Source of the DNA: Mycoemilia scoparia
Lineage: Eukaryota > Kickxellomycota > Kickxellomycetes > Kickxellales > Kickxellaceae
Length of the DNA stretch: 64,000 bases
Reading direction: 5' to 3'
Assembly: GCA_027575805.1 (NCBI GenBank)
Contig: JANBPU010000072.1
Span: forward strand, 1-64,000
Every line of letters begins with the position of its first letter. The stretch's first letter is position 1. Shown here piece after piece: positions 11,224 to 26,160 of this stretch. The translations under genes were made by a program, and so were the position numbers. The notes beneath the pieces are model-generated. The model ran no database searches. It was not told the origin of the DNA and saw only the letters and a program-made list of their open reading frames with translations.

Positions 11224-11661
11224 TTTTATTAAACGAGTTTTGTATTACAGAACAAATGTATGATACTTTGCAACAAATGCCTTACACAAAATATATAAGA
11301 CTAAAAAATTAAGAAAAGCTTTCTACACACACCACATGTGACAGGAGAGACACAATAAACAGTTTAGTACTAGTTGTAAGGTATAAAAAGGTTCAAAATT
11401 CGATTCTAGTGGAAGAGAAAGAAGTAAGGGATAAAACTAAATTGTAGTAGTTATAGTATTAATACTAGTTAGACCGATTATGTTGTGATTGCAGACAAAA
11501 GAAAACAATAATGTACGTTGTGTTGATTTTATATCTCCATAACACTCATTAAACGGGATAATTCAAAGAGATGAAAAAGAGGGTGAGTTCGTCGCGTGAG
11601 TGTTGTTTAAGGAGGTGAAAAAGGTTGGGGAAAATACCATATTAAAGGATATTTTCCAAAA

Positions 11662-14315
<2,654 letters not shown>

Positions 14316-15153
14316 TTTGTTACAGATGCTTTAGAAGAAAAGGATATAAACTACAAGTTAAATGAACACTTTAGGGAATATATATATGTGTGTATAGAAA
14401 ATGAATAAAGCAAAGAAACCAGGGCGGAAGAGTGGTGTGGAAGAGGATCGAATAAATGGTGGAGAAGCAAGTGCTGGTTGGTATCAATAATAGCACACAA
14501 ACGAAGCCCAACTGGCGCTCTTTTATAATACATTTAAGCTTCATCAAAAGAGCTACCATGCTTTCCTGAGCCCAGGTAGATGTACACGCAAGCACCACTC
14601 TCATCTGGTAGGGCCCCAGTCATCGTCTTCAGTGTTGTAATATTATGATCAGGCTGCGTAGATTTTTGCTAGGTAATAGTGGATATGCCGCAGCCAATCA
14701 AATCCCATCACATGGCCCAAAGAAGCCTAAAGAGACCAAAAAATGGCACTCAACTTTAACATTATTTGAAGAGAGATATTGAATGGTGGTAGTGGTAGTA
14801 GTAGAAGTAGAAGTAGAAGTAGTAATATCATCAGCAACACTAACACCTGTACCAGCAGAAGCAGCAACAACAATATTGAGAGCTGTCGTCAATATTGGGA
14901 TAAAATGGAAGAATAAAGATGGCCTATGGCCTTTGCACAAAGAAAGCCGCAACAGACTACCATCAAAGGCTTAAAGAATCCTTATTTTGCAATATTTGGG
15001 TTTTGCTTTTCAAGTTTATGCTATAAACAAGCCCATTCTTTGTGACGTGTGTATTGAACGTAGCCAATGCCATAGAATAAATTGAAGACCAAAACAATGA
15101 ATAATACACATTAATATTCAGGAAAAATCAATAGGTCGCTGTTAATAATATGC
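14316..15153. other. Intergenic region between CDC48 and HEM14
   Basis: The CDC48 promoter side contains an AT-rich TATA-like run at about 14376-14388. A GTAGAA-type simple repeat lies at 14786-14825. No proteasome-control (PACE) element was seen and no gene was recognised. Confidence 0.5.
14786..14825. repeat. GTA/GAAGTA simple repeat
   Basis: Trinucleotide-type low-complexity sequence on the + strand. It makes short spurious ORFs on both strands. Confidence 0.75.
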
Positions 15154-16884
15154 CTAATACTGTGTCAGGATGTCCTTAAGTCCAGTGACAATTCTGGCCC
15201 CTGCTGGTGCTGTTTGACTACTTTCATGGTTGGCATTGCCGCTGGTCTCTTCAGAAACTGCAGCAGTGCCCTGCAAAGCCTGGATCCACTCAGCGGCAAG
15301 ATCTTTTGAATGCAAAATACACATTGGAACCGCAGGGCCACCATAAGCACTGCCAACAACCGAAAGCTTTCCATCAAAATTTGATGCCAACCATTTATCC
15401 AGATCTTCAAGCATGTCAATGTATCCGACCTTGTAAGTGGGAATACACTTTTTGTTGATATTTATCTTGATATCAAGCGGTTCTTCATTTATACCCAGTG
15501 CAGTCCGGATGGTCTCAATGGCGGCAGCAGCCAAAGTTGATTCTGATACGGTATCTACATCACTTCCAAGTCGGGATTCAAAGTTTGTTCCGCCAAGCAT
15601 GACCGATATGCGGCAAATATTTTGACCATCATCAATTTCTGGAAGCGAACAAGAGTCAAACACGACACCAAGGGCCTTTAATTCGCCCCAAGCGGATCTA
15701 GGAACAAGGAACCCGAACCCAGGGTTCTCAATGATGTCCTTGTTTTTAAACGTCATACCCACAACGGCGACATCCGTATATGGGAGCTCGGTTATAAATT
15801 CTGGCAATACCAAATTGCTGCTGCTATTTTCCAAGATGGAATTGAGTTGGTACGTTGGAATAGCCGAAACAATGTAATCCGATTTCAAGACCTGCCCGTC
15901 ATCAAGAGCTATGTCAAATACTCCCCCATCATTGTAGTTCAAATTTTGGCACCGCTTTGCCTTCAAAAGCGTAATACGAGGATCCTTTTCTAGATTTGAT
16001 ACAAGGCTGTCAACAAGAGTCTTCATTCCACCTTTGAATGAATAGACACTAGAATTTTGGAACTTTTCAAAGAATGCCTTTCTGTTTAAATCCTCAGATG
16101 ATTCTGAAGTAGCCTCGGCGACTCGCTTTTTCCAATCCTCTTCGTCTACTTGATATGCCTTTCTAGCTCTCTCGGTTAATCTCTGCTCACGTTTTTGATT
16201 AACTTTCCCCATTCCAAGAACAGCACTACCAGTCATTCTATCAGATTGCCAAAGGATGTTCATGACTCCCCGACTACTAAGCAATTTGCTATCAGCTGCA
16301 TGGATACCAACCATTCCAGCTGATACCAAATTGTCGTCGACGGCGGCTCCGAATCTTCGTGAAACAAGCGAATGAACTGATTCGTCTGATTTATCTTTTG
16401 GAGTGTTTCTTGGCCACAATAGATCTTGCAATAGTCCCAACGGAGCACACCGCATTGGTGCTGGGAACCTTTTTACTATATCTTGGGGTTTGGTTGGCAT
16501 CAGGTGCAACTGTCCATCGTAGTATATGAACTTGTTTAGAGCTGCTGGTGAAGTCTTTGATGCAAACACAACCTTATCTTGGATTCCTAGATCATCGATC
16601 ATTTCTATCACTGCTTTGCAGTCTCGTCCTGGGCCAGCTCTCAGGGTTCTTGGACCCTTTTCATAAACCACCCTAGTTCCATCACTTAATGTTTTTCTAG
16701 ATGTATCCATCCAGCCACCAAAACTATCTGATGCTTCGATCAAAACTATACTGGCATCCTTTAGCTCCTTGGAAGTAGCTTTGGCCAGCTGCTTGGAAAA
16801 GTGCCAGGCAGAAGACAGTCCTGATATACCACCACCGAGTATCGTTATAGTATATTTTGGAGACGACATCTTGTAATAGCTCAA
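15154..16884 (-). CDS. HEM14: Protoporphyrinogen oxidase
   Basis: A single exon of 576 residues. The N-terminal dinucleotide motif TITILGGGISGLSSAWHF marks FAD binding, and the conserved ESGD-like block that follows reads EASDSFGGWM. The C-terminal FAD-binding half includes GYIDMLEDLDKW and SVVGSAYGGPAVPMCI. The enzyme oxidises protoporphyrinogen IX to protoporphyrin IX, the next-to-last step of heme synthesis, on the mitochondrial inner membrane. Two close start codons exist; MSSPKYTITIL at 16869 brings the start nearer to the FAD motif, while the annotated MSYYK is the longest. No obvious classical presequence is present, as in other family members. A GG-x-W context replaces the more common ERLGGWI/V but keeps the key glycines. 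Confidence 0.9.
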   Translation of the reverse strand: MSYYKMSSPKYTITILGGGISGLSSAWHFSKQLAKATSKELKDASIVLIEASDSFGGWMDTSRKTLSDGTRVVYEKGPRTLRAGPGRDCKAVIEMIDDLGIQDKVVFASKTSPAALNKFIYYDGQLHLMPTKPQDIVKRFPAPMRCAPLGLLQDLLWPRNTPKDKSDESVHSLVSRRFGAAVDDNLVSAGMVGIHAADSKLLSSRGVMNILWQSDRMTGSAVLGMGKVNQKREQRLTERARKAYQVDEEDWKKRVAEATSESSEDLNRKAFFEKFQNSSVYSFKGGMKTLVDSLVSNLEKDPRITLLKAKRCQNLNYNDGGVFDIALDDGQVLKSDYIVSAIPTYQLNSILENSSSNLVLPEFITELPYTDVAVVGMTFKNKDIIENPGFGFLVPRSAWGELKALGVVFDSCSLPEIDDGQNICRISVMLGGTNFESRLGSDVDTVSESTLAAAAIETIRTALGINEEPLDIKININKKCIPTYKVGYIDMLEDLDKWLASNFDGKLSVVGSAYGGPAVPMCILHSKDLAAEWIQALQGTAAVSEETSGNANHESSQTAPAGARIVTGLKDILTQY

Positions 16885-17646
16885 TGGTCAATAAGGCCGA
16901 GATAATATATTAACAGAAAAAAGAAAAGAAGGGAAGCTCCAATTTTCTTATTGACTGAAACTGTGGTATTGACAATGGTCGTATACAAGTGTGTTTCTTT
17001 TCAATGAAACATGTGAAAACCCCACATTTGTTATGGGGCTGGATTAGGTAGTTTTACTAGTCATCTGAGCCATTGGTGACATTATGATCATTAGGGGGGG
17101 GGTTTATTGTCAGCATTTACCAATTACTGTAATTTGTTTATCTCTAATAGAGACATTAAAAACTTCAGAGCCAAATTATATAACACACATCTTGATATGC
17201 ATTATTGCATTATCCAGACCATATGAAGACCAATGCTTGAATGACTCTTTATAATTCAAAGTACACTAGAAAGCAACTTATGTTCAAATGAGCTAGTGTT
17301 GCTATCAAACTAAGGAAATTAATGTATTAAAAATAGTTGTTTAAATCATGAACAGATGTTTGGGTTAAACCTAAGAAAAATTAGTAAGTGAATATCAGTA
17401 TTTATAGTTGGGCAAGATGACTACTAAAAAAAGCTCAAGTTTGTATTATGGAGGGAGCAAAAATGCTTTATAGTATTATTACTGACAAATATAAATCGGA
17501 TATTGCAAATAAATAATAAAATTGGATATATAAAAATCAATCCAATGGAAATTTGAAATACTACATGTGTTTATATGTTATGAGTTGTGTTTTTTATACA
17601 AATTTAGTCTGAAGGCTGTAAACGAACCACTACTCGTGTCCGTCTA
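16885..17646. other. Intergenic region between HEM14 and XPB
   Basis: AT-rich spacer with a run of nine G residues near 17094. No gene or known repeat was recognised. Confidence 0.5.
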
Positions 17647-20499
17647 TTACTTTCCGTAGCGTTGTTGGAATAATGGGTGACGTTCCTTGTTTTTGGCAGC
17701 GCTACTACCACCACCACCAAATCTTTGCTTGATGCTCTGGACATTCTGGCCTCTGAATTCCGAATAAGCAATTCCATTGCTTCCAGATACAGAGCTCAAT
17801 GCTGCTTTGTTTCGTTTTGCCTTCATCCTAGACCTGGCTGTGATATCGTCATCATCATAGCCAGCAACATCGATATCATCATCACCACCCTTTGCACATT
17901 GGGTCTTTACAGTCAATAAAAGGTTGGCTTCTTCCTCTCCTGGAGTGGGGTACAAATTTTGTTCCTCAAGGCCTTCCAGGGAAGTGATGGTTTTAAAAGA
18001 ATAACCTTGATCAATCAGGAATTGTTGACGCTTGGATGAATAGAACATCTCTTCGGTGTCACAGCTGACCAAAGAATAAAAGAATGCATTGAAGCCTTCG
18101 TCGTTGCGACGTTTGGCACGAAGAATACGACCCAGGCGCTGTGCTTCCTGACGACGTGAACCATAATGCGAAGATATTTGGATCAAGCATGTTGCTTCTG
18201 GCAAATCAAGCGAGGTGTCCCCAACAGTTGACAGTATAATGGTACGAACTCCGTTTTCTCTTCTGAACTGACTAAGAATCGCAACACGTTCTTGCTGACT
18301 TACATCACCATAGATTCCAGGAATGTTTAGCTTCCTCATGTAAGTCTTTAGGGTAAAAAGGTTGTCAGAAAATATAATGATCTTGTCTCCTCTTTTTTCG
18401 TGATAATCTACCAGGAATTTACAGGCACGCATCTTGTTGGGATTCACACCATAGTAGTATTGCTTTTTGCGCGAGCTTTCTTCCAAATAACCCTCGTAAA
18501 ATTCCGGAGTCATCTTGCACCACACCTCTGCACACTGAACAGTGGCAATATGACCTTGTCTGGAGAGGTCCATCCAATTGGCCTCATAAAGTTTGGGTCC
18601 AATAAGGAAATTTAAGTCACCAATCTTGTCATCCTCACGAACCAGTGTGGCAGTTAATCCAAGCTTAACGTGTGCTGCGATAGCAACGACGACTCTTCTG
18701 AACATGGCGGCTGGCACAACGTGTACTTCATCAAGAAGTAGGAAACCCCACTCACGACTCTGCAAGAAGTCCATCATCTTTTGGGTCTGGTAGGATCGTT
18801 TTCCAGTTTTGGCAACCATAGAGTATGTCGAGATGACTATACCCGCTTCTCCTTCAAACTGCTCCTTGGTATTCGATGTAAATAAGGCAATCTGGTGAGG
18901 CTTTACAGTCGACCATTGAAGGAATTGCTGTCTCCACTGTAATGCTGATACTGATGATGTGCAAAGGCACAGCACACTCTTCTTCACCGTACAAGCTGCA
19001 GTTATACCCACTAGAGTTTTACCAGCACCACAAGGAAGCACAATAATTCCAGAACGAGCGCGACCATTACCAAACATTTTACTCAGACTCTTTTCCTGAT
19101 ACGGTCTGATGCTAGTGATTGGCTTGAGATCAATATCCAGGTTGGCATTTCGTGTATCATTTCTGAAATCGTATTCTTCAAGCATAGGATAATCCAATAC
19201 ATTGCACTGCTTTTTGACATTTTCTACTTCAGCACGGTCAATTTCGAAAGAATGAACTACGTCTTCGTTCTCACCATCATCAATATCATCCATACTGATT
19301 CCGTCGTTTCCCAAAGGAAGGACTTGGTCAATGTCATTAGCATTTCCAGATCCCAGTGCATCACCGTCTTCGCCATTCTGGTTATTTCCAGCAGCATTTG
19401 GGCCACGACCGCTAATTGAAAGATCTCCAACTTCAGGCCCTCTGGAAGACAAGAATCCAAATTGTCCATTACCATCTTGATTCTCAGAATCAGCAACACG
19501 GGCTTTTGCAATAGTGGGATCTCTCAATAATCTTTGAAGAATGTCAGCATGTGTGGATTCAACATAATAATGGTTCTGCTTCAAAACCAGTTTGACTTTG
19601 CCATAAGACACAGTACATTCCTTCACAGCTTTGATGATTTCGTCAGGCAAAGGAACCTTTGACAACCGGTCAAGTACAGACAATATATCTTTAGTCTCAA
19701 GTCCTACTGATACCGCAGCATAAAGCGAGTATGGGGTAAGTTTATACTCATGGATATGTGCGGGGCGACTGACAGGCTCACTGATTGCGATCAAAAAGTC
19801 AATTGCCAATTCAGCAATTGGCGAAAAGGCTTCGAGAATAATATGACCTGTATCTGAACATATCCAAATTGGACGAGAAGCATGATCTTTCTTTAACAAA
19901 AGGTTGGTGTAATCCTGGTTCTTGAACAATCTGCTTATGGCATCTTTTTGGACACTAAAGTCACCTCTTTCTTTAGAATACTCGTCTACAGAACCTGCCC
20001 CAAATTTCCTGAAAGCTGCCTTTGGTACCAAGTCTTTTTCTTTGTTAAATTCCTCTGTCGCATTAATTGATGCATCATAGTCTTCATCTTCAGACACATC
20101 TTGGGTTTGTTGTCCACTATCATCTCCATTTCTCACAATGACACCATCACCACTGCCTTCGCTTGGGGTAACGGGTGTTTCAGTGCCGTTTGAACCACCA
20201 ATCTTTCTTACACCACTTGGTTCACTGCTGACACTTCCAGGGCCACTGCTGCCGCCATATTTTCTCACTACAGAAGCACCCCCGCTACCATTGGTTCTAC
20301 CTGGTCTTTGGTGGTAAGGAGAATCTCTGCTCACAATTCCACTTGACCCAGTAGCAGCAACAGTAGTACGCGATGGTGGTCTTTCATACGGCATTGACCT
20401 TGAATTTCTGTATGTAGTACCAGGAGAAGACGCTGCGGAAGTGCGAGCAATCTTTCCACTCCTATGCTCATTTGAGTCGGCATAGTCGTGCTTTGGCAT
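17647..20499 (-). CDS. SSL2: TFIIH helicase XPB/Ssl2
   Basis: A single exon of 950 residues. Residues 1-150 are a low-complexity Ser/Gly-rich region with a nuclear look. The damage-recognition region follows, then the helicase core: Walker [13 protein letters not shown] (near 488), DEVH box [15 protein letters not shown] (near 585), motif III with the RED loop [13 protein letters not shown], and motif [14 protein letters not shown]. Motif V reads [16 protein letters not shown]. The known protein is a 3'-5' ATP-dependent translocase of TFIIH that opens promoters for RNA polymerase II and acts in nucleotide excision repair. The length is similar to yeast Ssl2 but the N-terminus is more extended than in animals. 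The C-terminus is basic and glycine-rich. Confidence 0.97.
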   Translation of the reverse strand: MPKHDYADSNEHRSGKIARTSAASSPGTTYRNSRSMPYERPPSRTTVAATGSSGIVSRDSPYHQRPGRTNGSGGASVVRKYGGSSGPGSVSSEPSGVRKIGGSNGTETPVTPSEGSGDGVIVRNGDDSGQQTQDVSEDEDYDASINATEEFNKEKDLVPKAAFRKFGAGSVDEYSKERGDFSVQKDAISRLFKNQDYTNLLLKKDHASRPIWICSDTGHIILEAFSPIAELAIDFLIAISEPVSRPAHIHEYKLTPYSLYAAVSVGLETKDILSVLDRLSKVPLPDEIIKAVKECTVSYGKVKLVLKQNHYYVESTHADILQRLLRDPTIAKARVADSENQDGNGQFGFLSSRGPEVGDLSISGRGPNAAGNNQNGEDGDALGSGNANDIDQVLPLGNDGISMDDIDDGENEDVVHSFEIDRAEVENVKKQCNVLDYPMLEEYDFRNDTRNANLDIDLKPITSIRPYQEKSLSKMFGNGRARSGIIVLPCGAGKTLVGITAACTVKKSVLCLCTSSVSALQWRQQFLQWSTVKPHQIALFTSNTKEQFEGEAGIVISTYSMVAKTGKRSYQTQKMMDFLQSREWGFLLLDEVHVVPAAMFRRVVVAIAAHVKLGLTATLVREDDKIGDLNFLIGPKLYEANWMDLSRQGHIATVQCAEVWCKMTPEFYEGYLEESSRKKQYYYGVNPNKMRACKFLVDYHEKRGDKIIIFSDNLFTLKTYMRKLNIPGIYGDVSQQERVAILSQFRRENGVRTIILSTVGDTSLDLPEATCLIQISSHYGSRRQEAQRLGRILRAKRRNDEGFNAFFYSLVSCDTEEMFYSSKRQQFLIDQGYSFKTITSLEGLEEQNLYPTPGEEEANLLLTVKTQCAKGGDDDIDVAGYDDDDITARSRMKAKRNKAALSSVSGSNGIAYSEFRGQNVQSIKQRFGGGGSSAAKNKERHPLFQQRYGK

Positions 20500-21285
20500 T
20501 TTTACTGAGCACTTGGTTATTCAAGACAAATCCTGCTGTTTTTATTGTCTGTGTTTTGGAAACTATTTGACTGGTATCAATAGAATTGACAACAGCAAAG
20601 AGTGGAGAAGGGCTTATGATACTTTACAAACCACAACTTTAAATTGTAAAGTAAGTAAAAAATCAAATGTGGAATCAAAGCACAGTTGCATTTTAATGCT
20701 AGCTTAGGATGTTTTTATAAGCTTTGGTGTGTCGTATTTCTGAAATGAATCAAGATGATTAATAATCAAATTGATTGCGGTAAAGCTGCTGATCAGTACA
20801 CAGAGTTGATGCATTCGTCCTTAAAATTTAAGTATACTGTAATAGATGGTCAAAGTTCACAAGGCTTTAGACAAAAATGGGTTCCCAAGGATTACATATA
20901 GCATGGGATATGGTGGACCAAGATCTAAGGATCCACTTTTGACTCTTTCACATATCTGTTCTTAAATGAAATCTCGCCATATGTTGTTCAAATAATATTA
21001 CAATATAATATCATTTTGCACTAATTTGGAAAGAAGTCAACAACCAATGTATTCCAATACAAAAGGGTAATTAGTCAAAACAAACCTTTTAATTCAACCA
21101 TGTGTATTAAATTGTAATAAAACTAGATCATAATATTACATTTTGATTTATTCGCTGATGCATTTGGAGCTCAAAATAAAAAAGCAATATTATATTTATA
21201 AATCTAAAAAAGCAATAGAATATTGGCAAAGTAAGCATGTCTTCAATTATTACAAACCCATCACTACCACCAACTATTACAATTA
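20500..21285. other. Intergenic region between XPB and the DNAJC11-like gene
   Basis: Contains one copy of dispersed repeat 2 (20845-20981). Otherwise AT-rich with no recognised gene. It serves as XPB promoter and as the 3' flank of the J-protein gene. Confidence 0.5.
20845..20981 (+). repeat. Dispersed repeat 2, copy 3 (best preserved)
   Basis: The clearest copy reads GATGGTCAAAGTTCACAAGG, then CTTTAGACAAAAATGGGTTC, CCAAGGATTACATATAGCAT, and later AAGATCTAAGGATCC and AATGAAATCTCGCCATA. The inverse of the first blocks recurs at 61455-61560 and 63457-63606. Confidence 0.7.
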
Positions 21286-23279
21286 TTATGGCGATACATT
21301 GCGGTTATTAATTAAATGGCCACGAAGAGGAATAGCCACAGGATCATTATCTTTAATCGTAACACAATGCTTTTCGCCACGGAACAAATATTCGATATGA
21401 AGTTTCTTGGGACTACCAAAGCAAGGGTCATAGAATCCAATCAATTGACTCTTACTAATTCCACCAGGTAATACCAAATGTTTATCATAGACCAACGATT
21501 GCAATGGTATTGAGACATCAATTATAGGCCCAGCGTCACTCTGTTGCTGTTGTTGTTGTTGTTGCTTCTCTATTTCCGAAAGTTTTTGGTCAGTTGTTAT
21601 AAATGAAGAAGAATCAATATCACCATATACTGCTCGAACAATGACCAATCCCTTGTCTCTTAGCTCAGCATCTTTTCTACGTTTGATAGTTTCCTTCATT
21701 AATTTAACGGCATGCTCAGCATCCTTTTTACGAAGCTCAATAATCTTTTGTTGGCTTTCCTTTAAATCATCAATCCTTTGTTTTAGCTGACGTTTTCTGC
21801 GTGGTCTAAAGACTGTATAGTGGAGCCCAACACCAACTATAGCAGGAAGGGCTGCTGCAAGTAAGATGATGTCTGGCTCAGGGATAGGCGACAACAAAAT
21901 GGGTAAAGAAAGTGTCTGACCAAGATGAGAGAAATTTAGGTTAAGCTGGATACCATTTGGTAATGATACTCGAGTAGTCCATCCAATGCTGGTAGTTTCC
22001 GTGATCTTGGCGGTTCCACCTACATGGGTTGATATAGCAGCAAGACCTGCCAGGCCTGAATTTTTACTGCCAGCTGCAGCGACCATCAGCCCACCATTGA
22101 GCTTGAAATTGGTATCAAGATCCCTAGAAAGACTAAATGAAATATTGGAAACTCTGGCTGATGCGGTTACTTGGGCATTATAGTTGGATTTCCAACTAAC
22201 TCCCGTAATACCGATAGTTGCGGACGATTTTTCTCGCTGTTTTGTACTATATTCCGGAAGAAGTGAGTGTAGCACTTCATTTCCGGTTTGGACAGACATG
22301 AAGGCCGTCATGTTTTTTTTAACAGACTTTCCGGTGGTAAATACCGCCGCGGGCAATGAGTTGTGCTTAAGAGTTGATTCGATGTTATAAAACGTATCAC
22401 TTGTTGGTCTAAATGATGACTTCAGGATCAACTTCCGTGGGTTGATAAGTGGTAGACCAACAGAAAATGTCGACTGGGGACTATGTGTGTAGCGCAAAGT
22501 TCCCAAAAGATTTCCCGATCCATTTTTACCTTTGGTCACCATACTTGCAACCAAATTGAGACCAATGTTTGGCAATATTTGACTTTCAACTGAATGCTTG
22601 AGTGCCATCATTCGAACTCTTGGAATTGGGTCCCAACTTTGCCCCTGAGCAATTAGTTCGTCCTGGACTACTTCTGATACAGCTTGAGTGGCATCGACTT
22701 GCATGGTAAAGTTTCCTTTGGCTCTGATAAGATTCTCTACTTCTTTTTGGTATTTCCTGGCGGCCTCTTCTTCAAACTCTTTGCGCATTTCTGCCGCAGT
22801 TTTGAAGCGCTGTCCAATATCTAGTTTGGCTTTAAGTCCTTCTTCGCCAAAATTGTCATAGATCGCCCTGGTCTTTGGATCAATAAGGACTATAAGAATA
22901 TATGAAAATTGTTATATTTGTAGAAATGTTACACATGTATTGGTCCCAAATTGATCAAGGGGGGGAGGGTTTGCTGCCTAGAACACTTACTTTCATAAGC
23001 GCGCTGAATACGGTGAAATTGTTCCTGTGCACTCTCTCTTAACTCCGAATCTGTCTGCTTATCAGGATGAAACATCCGCGACAAATGTCTATGAGCATCT
23101 TTTATTTCATCTTCTGATGCATTTCTCGAAACATTGAGAGTAGCGTAAAGATCATCGGTAGCCACTAGCTTTTCTTCCATTTCTTTGAGATGTTTTTCGG
23201 CTTCATTTTCGTCAAAATTTTCACTTTCTGGGTCCAAGTCTATGTTGATCCAGGACTTATCCATACCAGATGATGACAT
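21286..23279 (-). CDS. DNAJC11-like mitochondrial J-domain protein
   Basis: Two exons, 23279-22991 and 22889-21286, joined by a 99-nt GT-AG intron, give 630 residues. The J domain lies at about 43-115, with HPD at 71-73 in a MFHPDKQTD context. A long beta-rich middle (about 190-430) has repeated amphipathic strands such as GNLLGTLRYTHSPQSTFSVG. Around residue 435 a hydrophobic stretch (DIILLAAALPAIVGVGLHY) is followed by a basic coiled coil. A polyglutamine run of eight precedes the C-terminal DUF3395-type region. This domain order matches DNAJC11, a mitochondrial protein that associates with the MICOS/SAM machinery in animals; the fungal function is not established. The N-terminus is acidic and is not a presequence. 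Confidence 0.85.
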
Positions 23280-24077
23280 GTTTTATTATGCCGTGCGTGA
23301 TAATAGAGACAAAACAGTACTCCTGGCAACTTTCTGTGATTTACTAGACCAATTGAAGAAAAAGTAGTCTATATGCAATGGTGTTAAACATGGAAAATAA
23401 AAGGGGTGCAATTATATAAGCCCAAGTCTGGTTAGATAACTCGGGTTATTATGGGTGGACTATGAATCATCAAATGCCGCAATATTTTTTGAAGCAAGTA
23501 ATATTCTGAACATCAACTTGGTAATAGTGGCTTAGATATTGGTATTAATTTTGGTAGAAAGTACTCGAAATTTTATAATATTACAATCTATCTTGTTAAA
23601 GTGCATGTATCTGGTTGATTTTCACTATCGATCAGTCACAGGAATGGCTGTGGGTGGACTCCAGCAAAATAATTTATATAACACTCAAACTTTAGTCATA
23701 ACAAATATTGACCACGGGAAAATGTGGGTAATGGCTTAGTATGACCCTGATATATGATCATGTTTTGGAGGGAGGGGCCTTTTATGCCTAATAACCTATG
23801 AAATAAAGCCATCTAGGGCTAATGTCTAAAACAACACCCTTTAAAATGGATTTACAAAGCACCATGAATATCCCCTAATACAAAACTATAAAGAGGCAAA
23901 CATTTAGCCTCAACAATAGCACGTGTCGTCACTCTATACATCAGCATATCATAACTTTTAAACATCACAACTCATCTATACTGCATTACATATATATTCA
24001 TACATATTACATAGGAACAAAAACAACAAAGTAGGACTCAAACAAAAAGGATTGGAACGGAACGATAAAGAGCACGA
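23280..24077. other. Divergent intergenic region
   Basis: Shared 5' region of the DNAJC11-like gene (minus strand) and the polyQ membrane protein gene (plus strand). No repeat or additional gene was recognised. Confidence 0.5.
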
Positions 24078-25301
24078 ATGTATCGAAACAAAACAACAAC
24101 ACATAATCCAAATAAATATGGTTGGCTTTTGGTATTCATTATAGTATTAACGGTTAGTTCGATATCCTGTTGTGCAGAAAATCGCGTTCAAACCAACAAT
24201 CCTAATCCATACATAGATCACCACAAGGTTCAGATTGCCAAATGTTACAATGGGCCTAATGATAAGCTGGCAAACCTACATTATCATCATGAAAATGAAG
24301 ATGGAAACCAGCAACTGGCACCTACCAATTTAGCAGAACAAAATGACTTACGTTTATGGGCTAGAGAATTCGTAACAGTCACAGAAACCGTAACCACAAC
24401 TGCAACCACCACAATACTGGATGGAATTGAGGAGTACACCGGTCTTTTGGTGAACATTGAATTCTATTTCTCACAGCTTATAGGGGCATCCAAAATATTC
24501 TCAAGCACCATCAGTTATGTCATAGCAATCATCTGGGGCTATACATTAGGCCCACCCGTAAAGTTTATTGGATACATACTAAATACACTCCTAGTAACCC
24601 CACTATTATTTTTATTGGGGTTATTAGTTGTCAAGCCTTTGGTTCTGATATATTCAGCGATGCATTGGGGATTTCCTGTATTGGTTTATTTTGGTGGTTT
24701 ATCAGTTGCAGCCGGAACAGTTGGTTATTTAACAGCCAAAGTCAGTGTGGCTGCAACCTATTACTACCAACAACAACAACAACAGCAGCCGCAACAGCAG
24801 CAGCAGCAGCAGTCAGGGATTGGGTATTATCCACGATATGGTAGTGAATATTTGATTGATGCTGGAACTTCAAAAAGTGTTATAAATGACAGAAGGAGTG
24901 TTCAAAGATCGAGCAAAGAATATTCTCGTATTCCCGAAAATCGATATTATTATACTCCTGAAAGATCTACTTCGATTTCATCGCAGCAGCCACGGTCAGC
25001 ATCGACAATGAGAATTTATCGCCACAGAAGTCTTGGTGATATGAGAATGTCTGCCTCGAAACTTGGTGTTATTGATGAGATTTTGAGTGATAATGACGAC
25101 CAAGACCAGGATCAGTTGGTACCGAGCAACAGTAGCGGCGGCAATAGGAGTAAAGAGGAAGAAAGTGGAGGGGGAAACGATGATAAATTCGATACCCTTT
25201 CCCAGGCATTGAATGGTGAAGCCGGAGTTACTAGATGGCAGAGCAAACTGGCCAAAAACCAAGACTACAAGCGACGTGAAGTCGAAGTCAAAGATACATA
25301 A
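24078..25301 (+). CDS. Secretory-pathway membrane protein with polyQ, unknown function
   Basis: A 407-residue single-exon ORF. Residues 14-32 (YGWLLVFIIVLTVSSISCC) form a signal peptide or anchor. A short Thr/Val-rich lumenal segment (TVTETVTTTATTTIL) follows. Three or so hydrophobic segments lie at about 143-225, and these are followed by a glutamine run near residues 230-247. The rest is a polar, Ser/Arg-rich tail with acidic patches, probably cytosolic. No enzyme motif is visible and I recognise no family. A lineage-specific membrane protein with a regulatory tail is a fair description. The alternative of a chance ORF is unlikely given its length and ordered composition. Confidence 0.7.
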   Translation: MYRNKTTTHNPNKYGWLLVFIIVLTVSSISCCAENRVQTNNPNPYIDHHKVQIAKCYNGPNDKLANLHYHHENEDGNQQLAPTNLAEQNDLRLWAREFVTVTETVTTTATTTILDGIEEYTGLLVNIEFYFSQLIGASKIFSSTISYVIAIIWGYTLGPPVKFIGYILNTLLVTPLLFLLGLLVVKPLVLIYSAMHWGFPVLVYFGGLSVAAGTVGYLTAKVSVAATYYYQQQQQQQPQQQQQQQSGIGYYPRYGSEYLIDAGTSKSVINDRRSVQRSSKEYSRIPENRYYYTPERSTSISSQQPRSASTMRIYRHRSLGDMRMSASKLGVIDEILSDNDDQDQDQLVPSNSSGGNRSKEEESGGGNDDKFDTLSQALNGEAGVTRWQSKLAKNQDYKRREVEVKDT

Positions 25302-26160
25302 TAGTGCTATTGCTATTAGCAACGGTGATATTTGTGGTTGCGTTGGTGTATTGCTATGTATTCGGGCGAGATTGAGAGTGGGGGAGGGGTAAATAAATAG
25401 CTTTATAAATACTGACTAAATTCCGAGATTCGTAATAAAAATCCCAAACACGTTTAACCGATTATAAATAAGCCAACTTCACCACTGAAACCAATAATAC
25501 CACCACTAATGTTTACCTTTTGTGTGGGCATCTTTGTCTGGTTTGTGAACTTGGAAATTATTCCAAGATTCTTGAAACAAAAATATATTCTGTGTTGCCG
25601 TATGCTTTTTGTTCATTGGTCGGTGTTGATCAGTTGCGGCTGTGATTCATATCTTTTCATCAAGACTGTCTACAATGACTGATGACAGAGAAGACAGATA
25701 CTTTTTTACAAATGGCCATGTTTCCATAGCTGTAGTGTACCAGCGTGTCTTCGTCGTCGCCGTATAACAGGCCTTCGAAGTTGGGCTGGCTTAATCTTTT
25801 GTCTTTACATTATTTTTTGCTTTACATTTCTTTTTTGAAACACCACTTATTGTGCTCCTTCTTGAATTTCCAAGTAGTAAGTTCCTACCTTCTTCCTCCT
25901 TGAGCGTATTATATACTTGTAGCAGTGATCAATTAGGTAATTTTTTAGTTGCTTTGGTTTGAATTCAACTAAAGCACCAGCGGTCTTCCTCTTAGAAGCC
26001 TCCCCTCCTCGCTGTAGTATTCACAGCTTCATAGGCACGATAATGGTCCTAACAAACTTTCCTTGGTGTAATATGTGATCGTAGGCGTACCAGTGCTACT
26101 AAAGCCAGGAAATATACCTAATAGCCAAACCAACCTAAAACATACAGACAGTCTACTGAT
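25302..26160. other. Intergenic region upstream of AROM
   Basis: Pyrimidine-rich in its later half. I saw no clear TGACTCA general-control element and no further gene. Confidence 0.5.

Larger units (their letters stand above)
10407..11661. other. Intergenic region with two MITE copies
   Basis: Holds MITE copies 5 (10937-11044) and 6 (11120-11223), only 75 bp apart, and the 3' flank of CDC48. The rest is AT-rich with no supportable gene. Confidence 0.6.
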
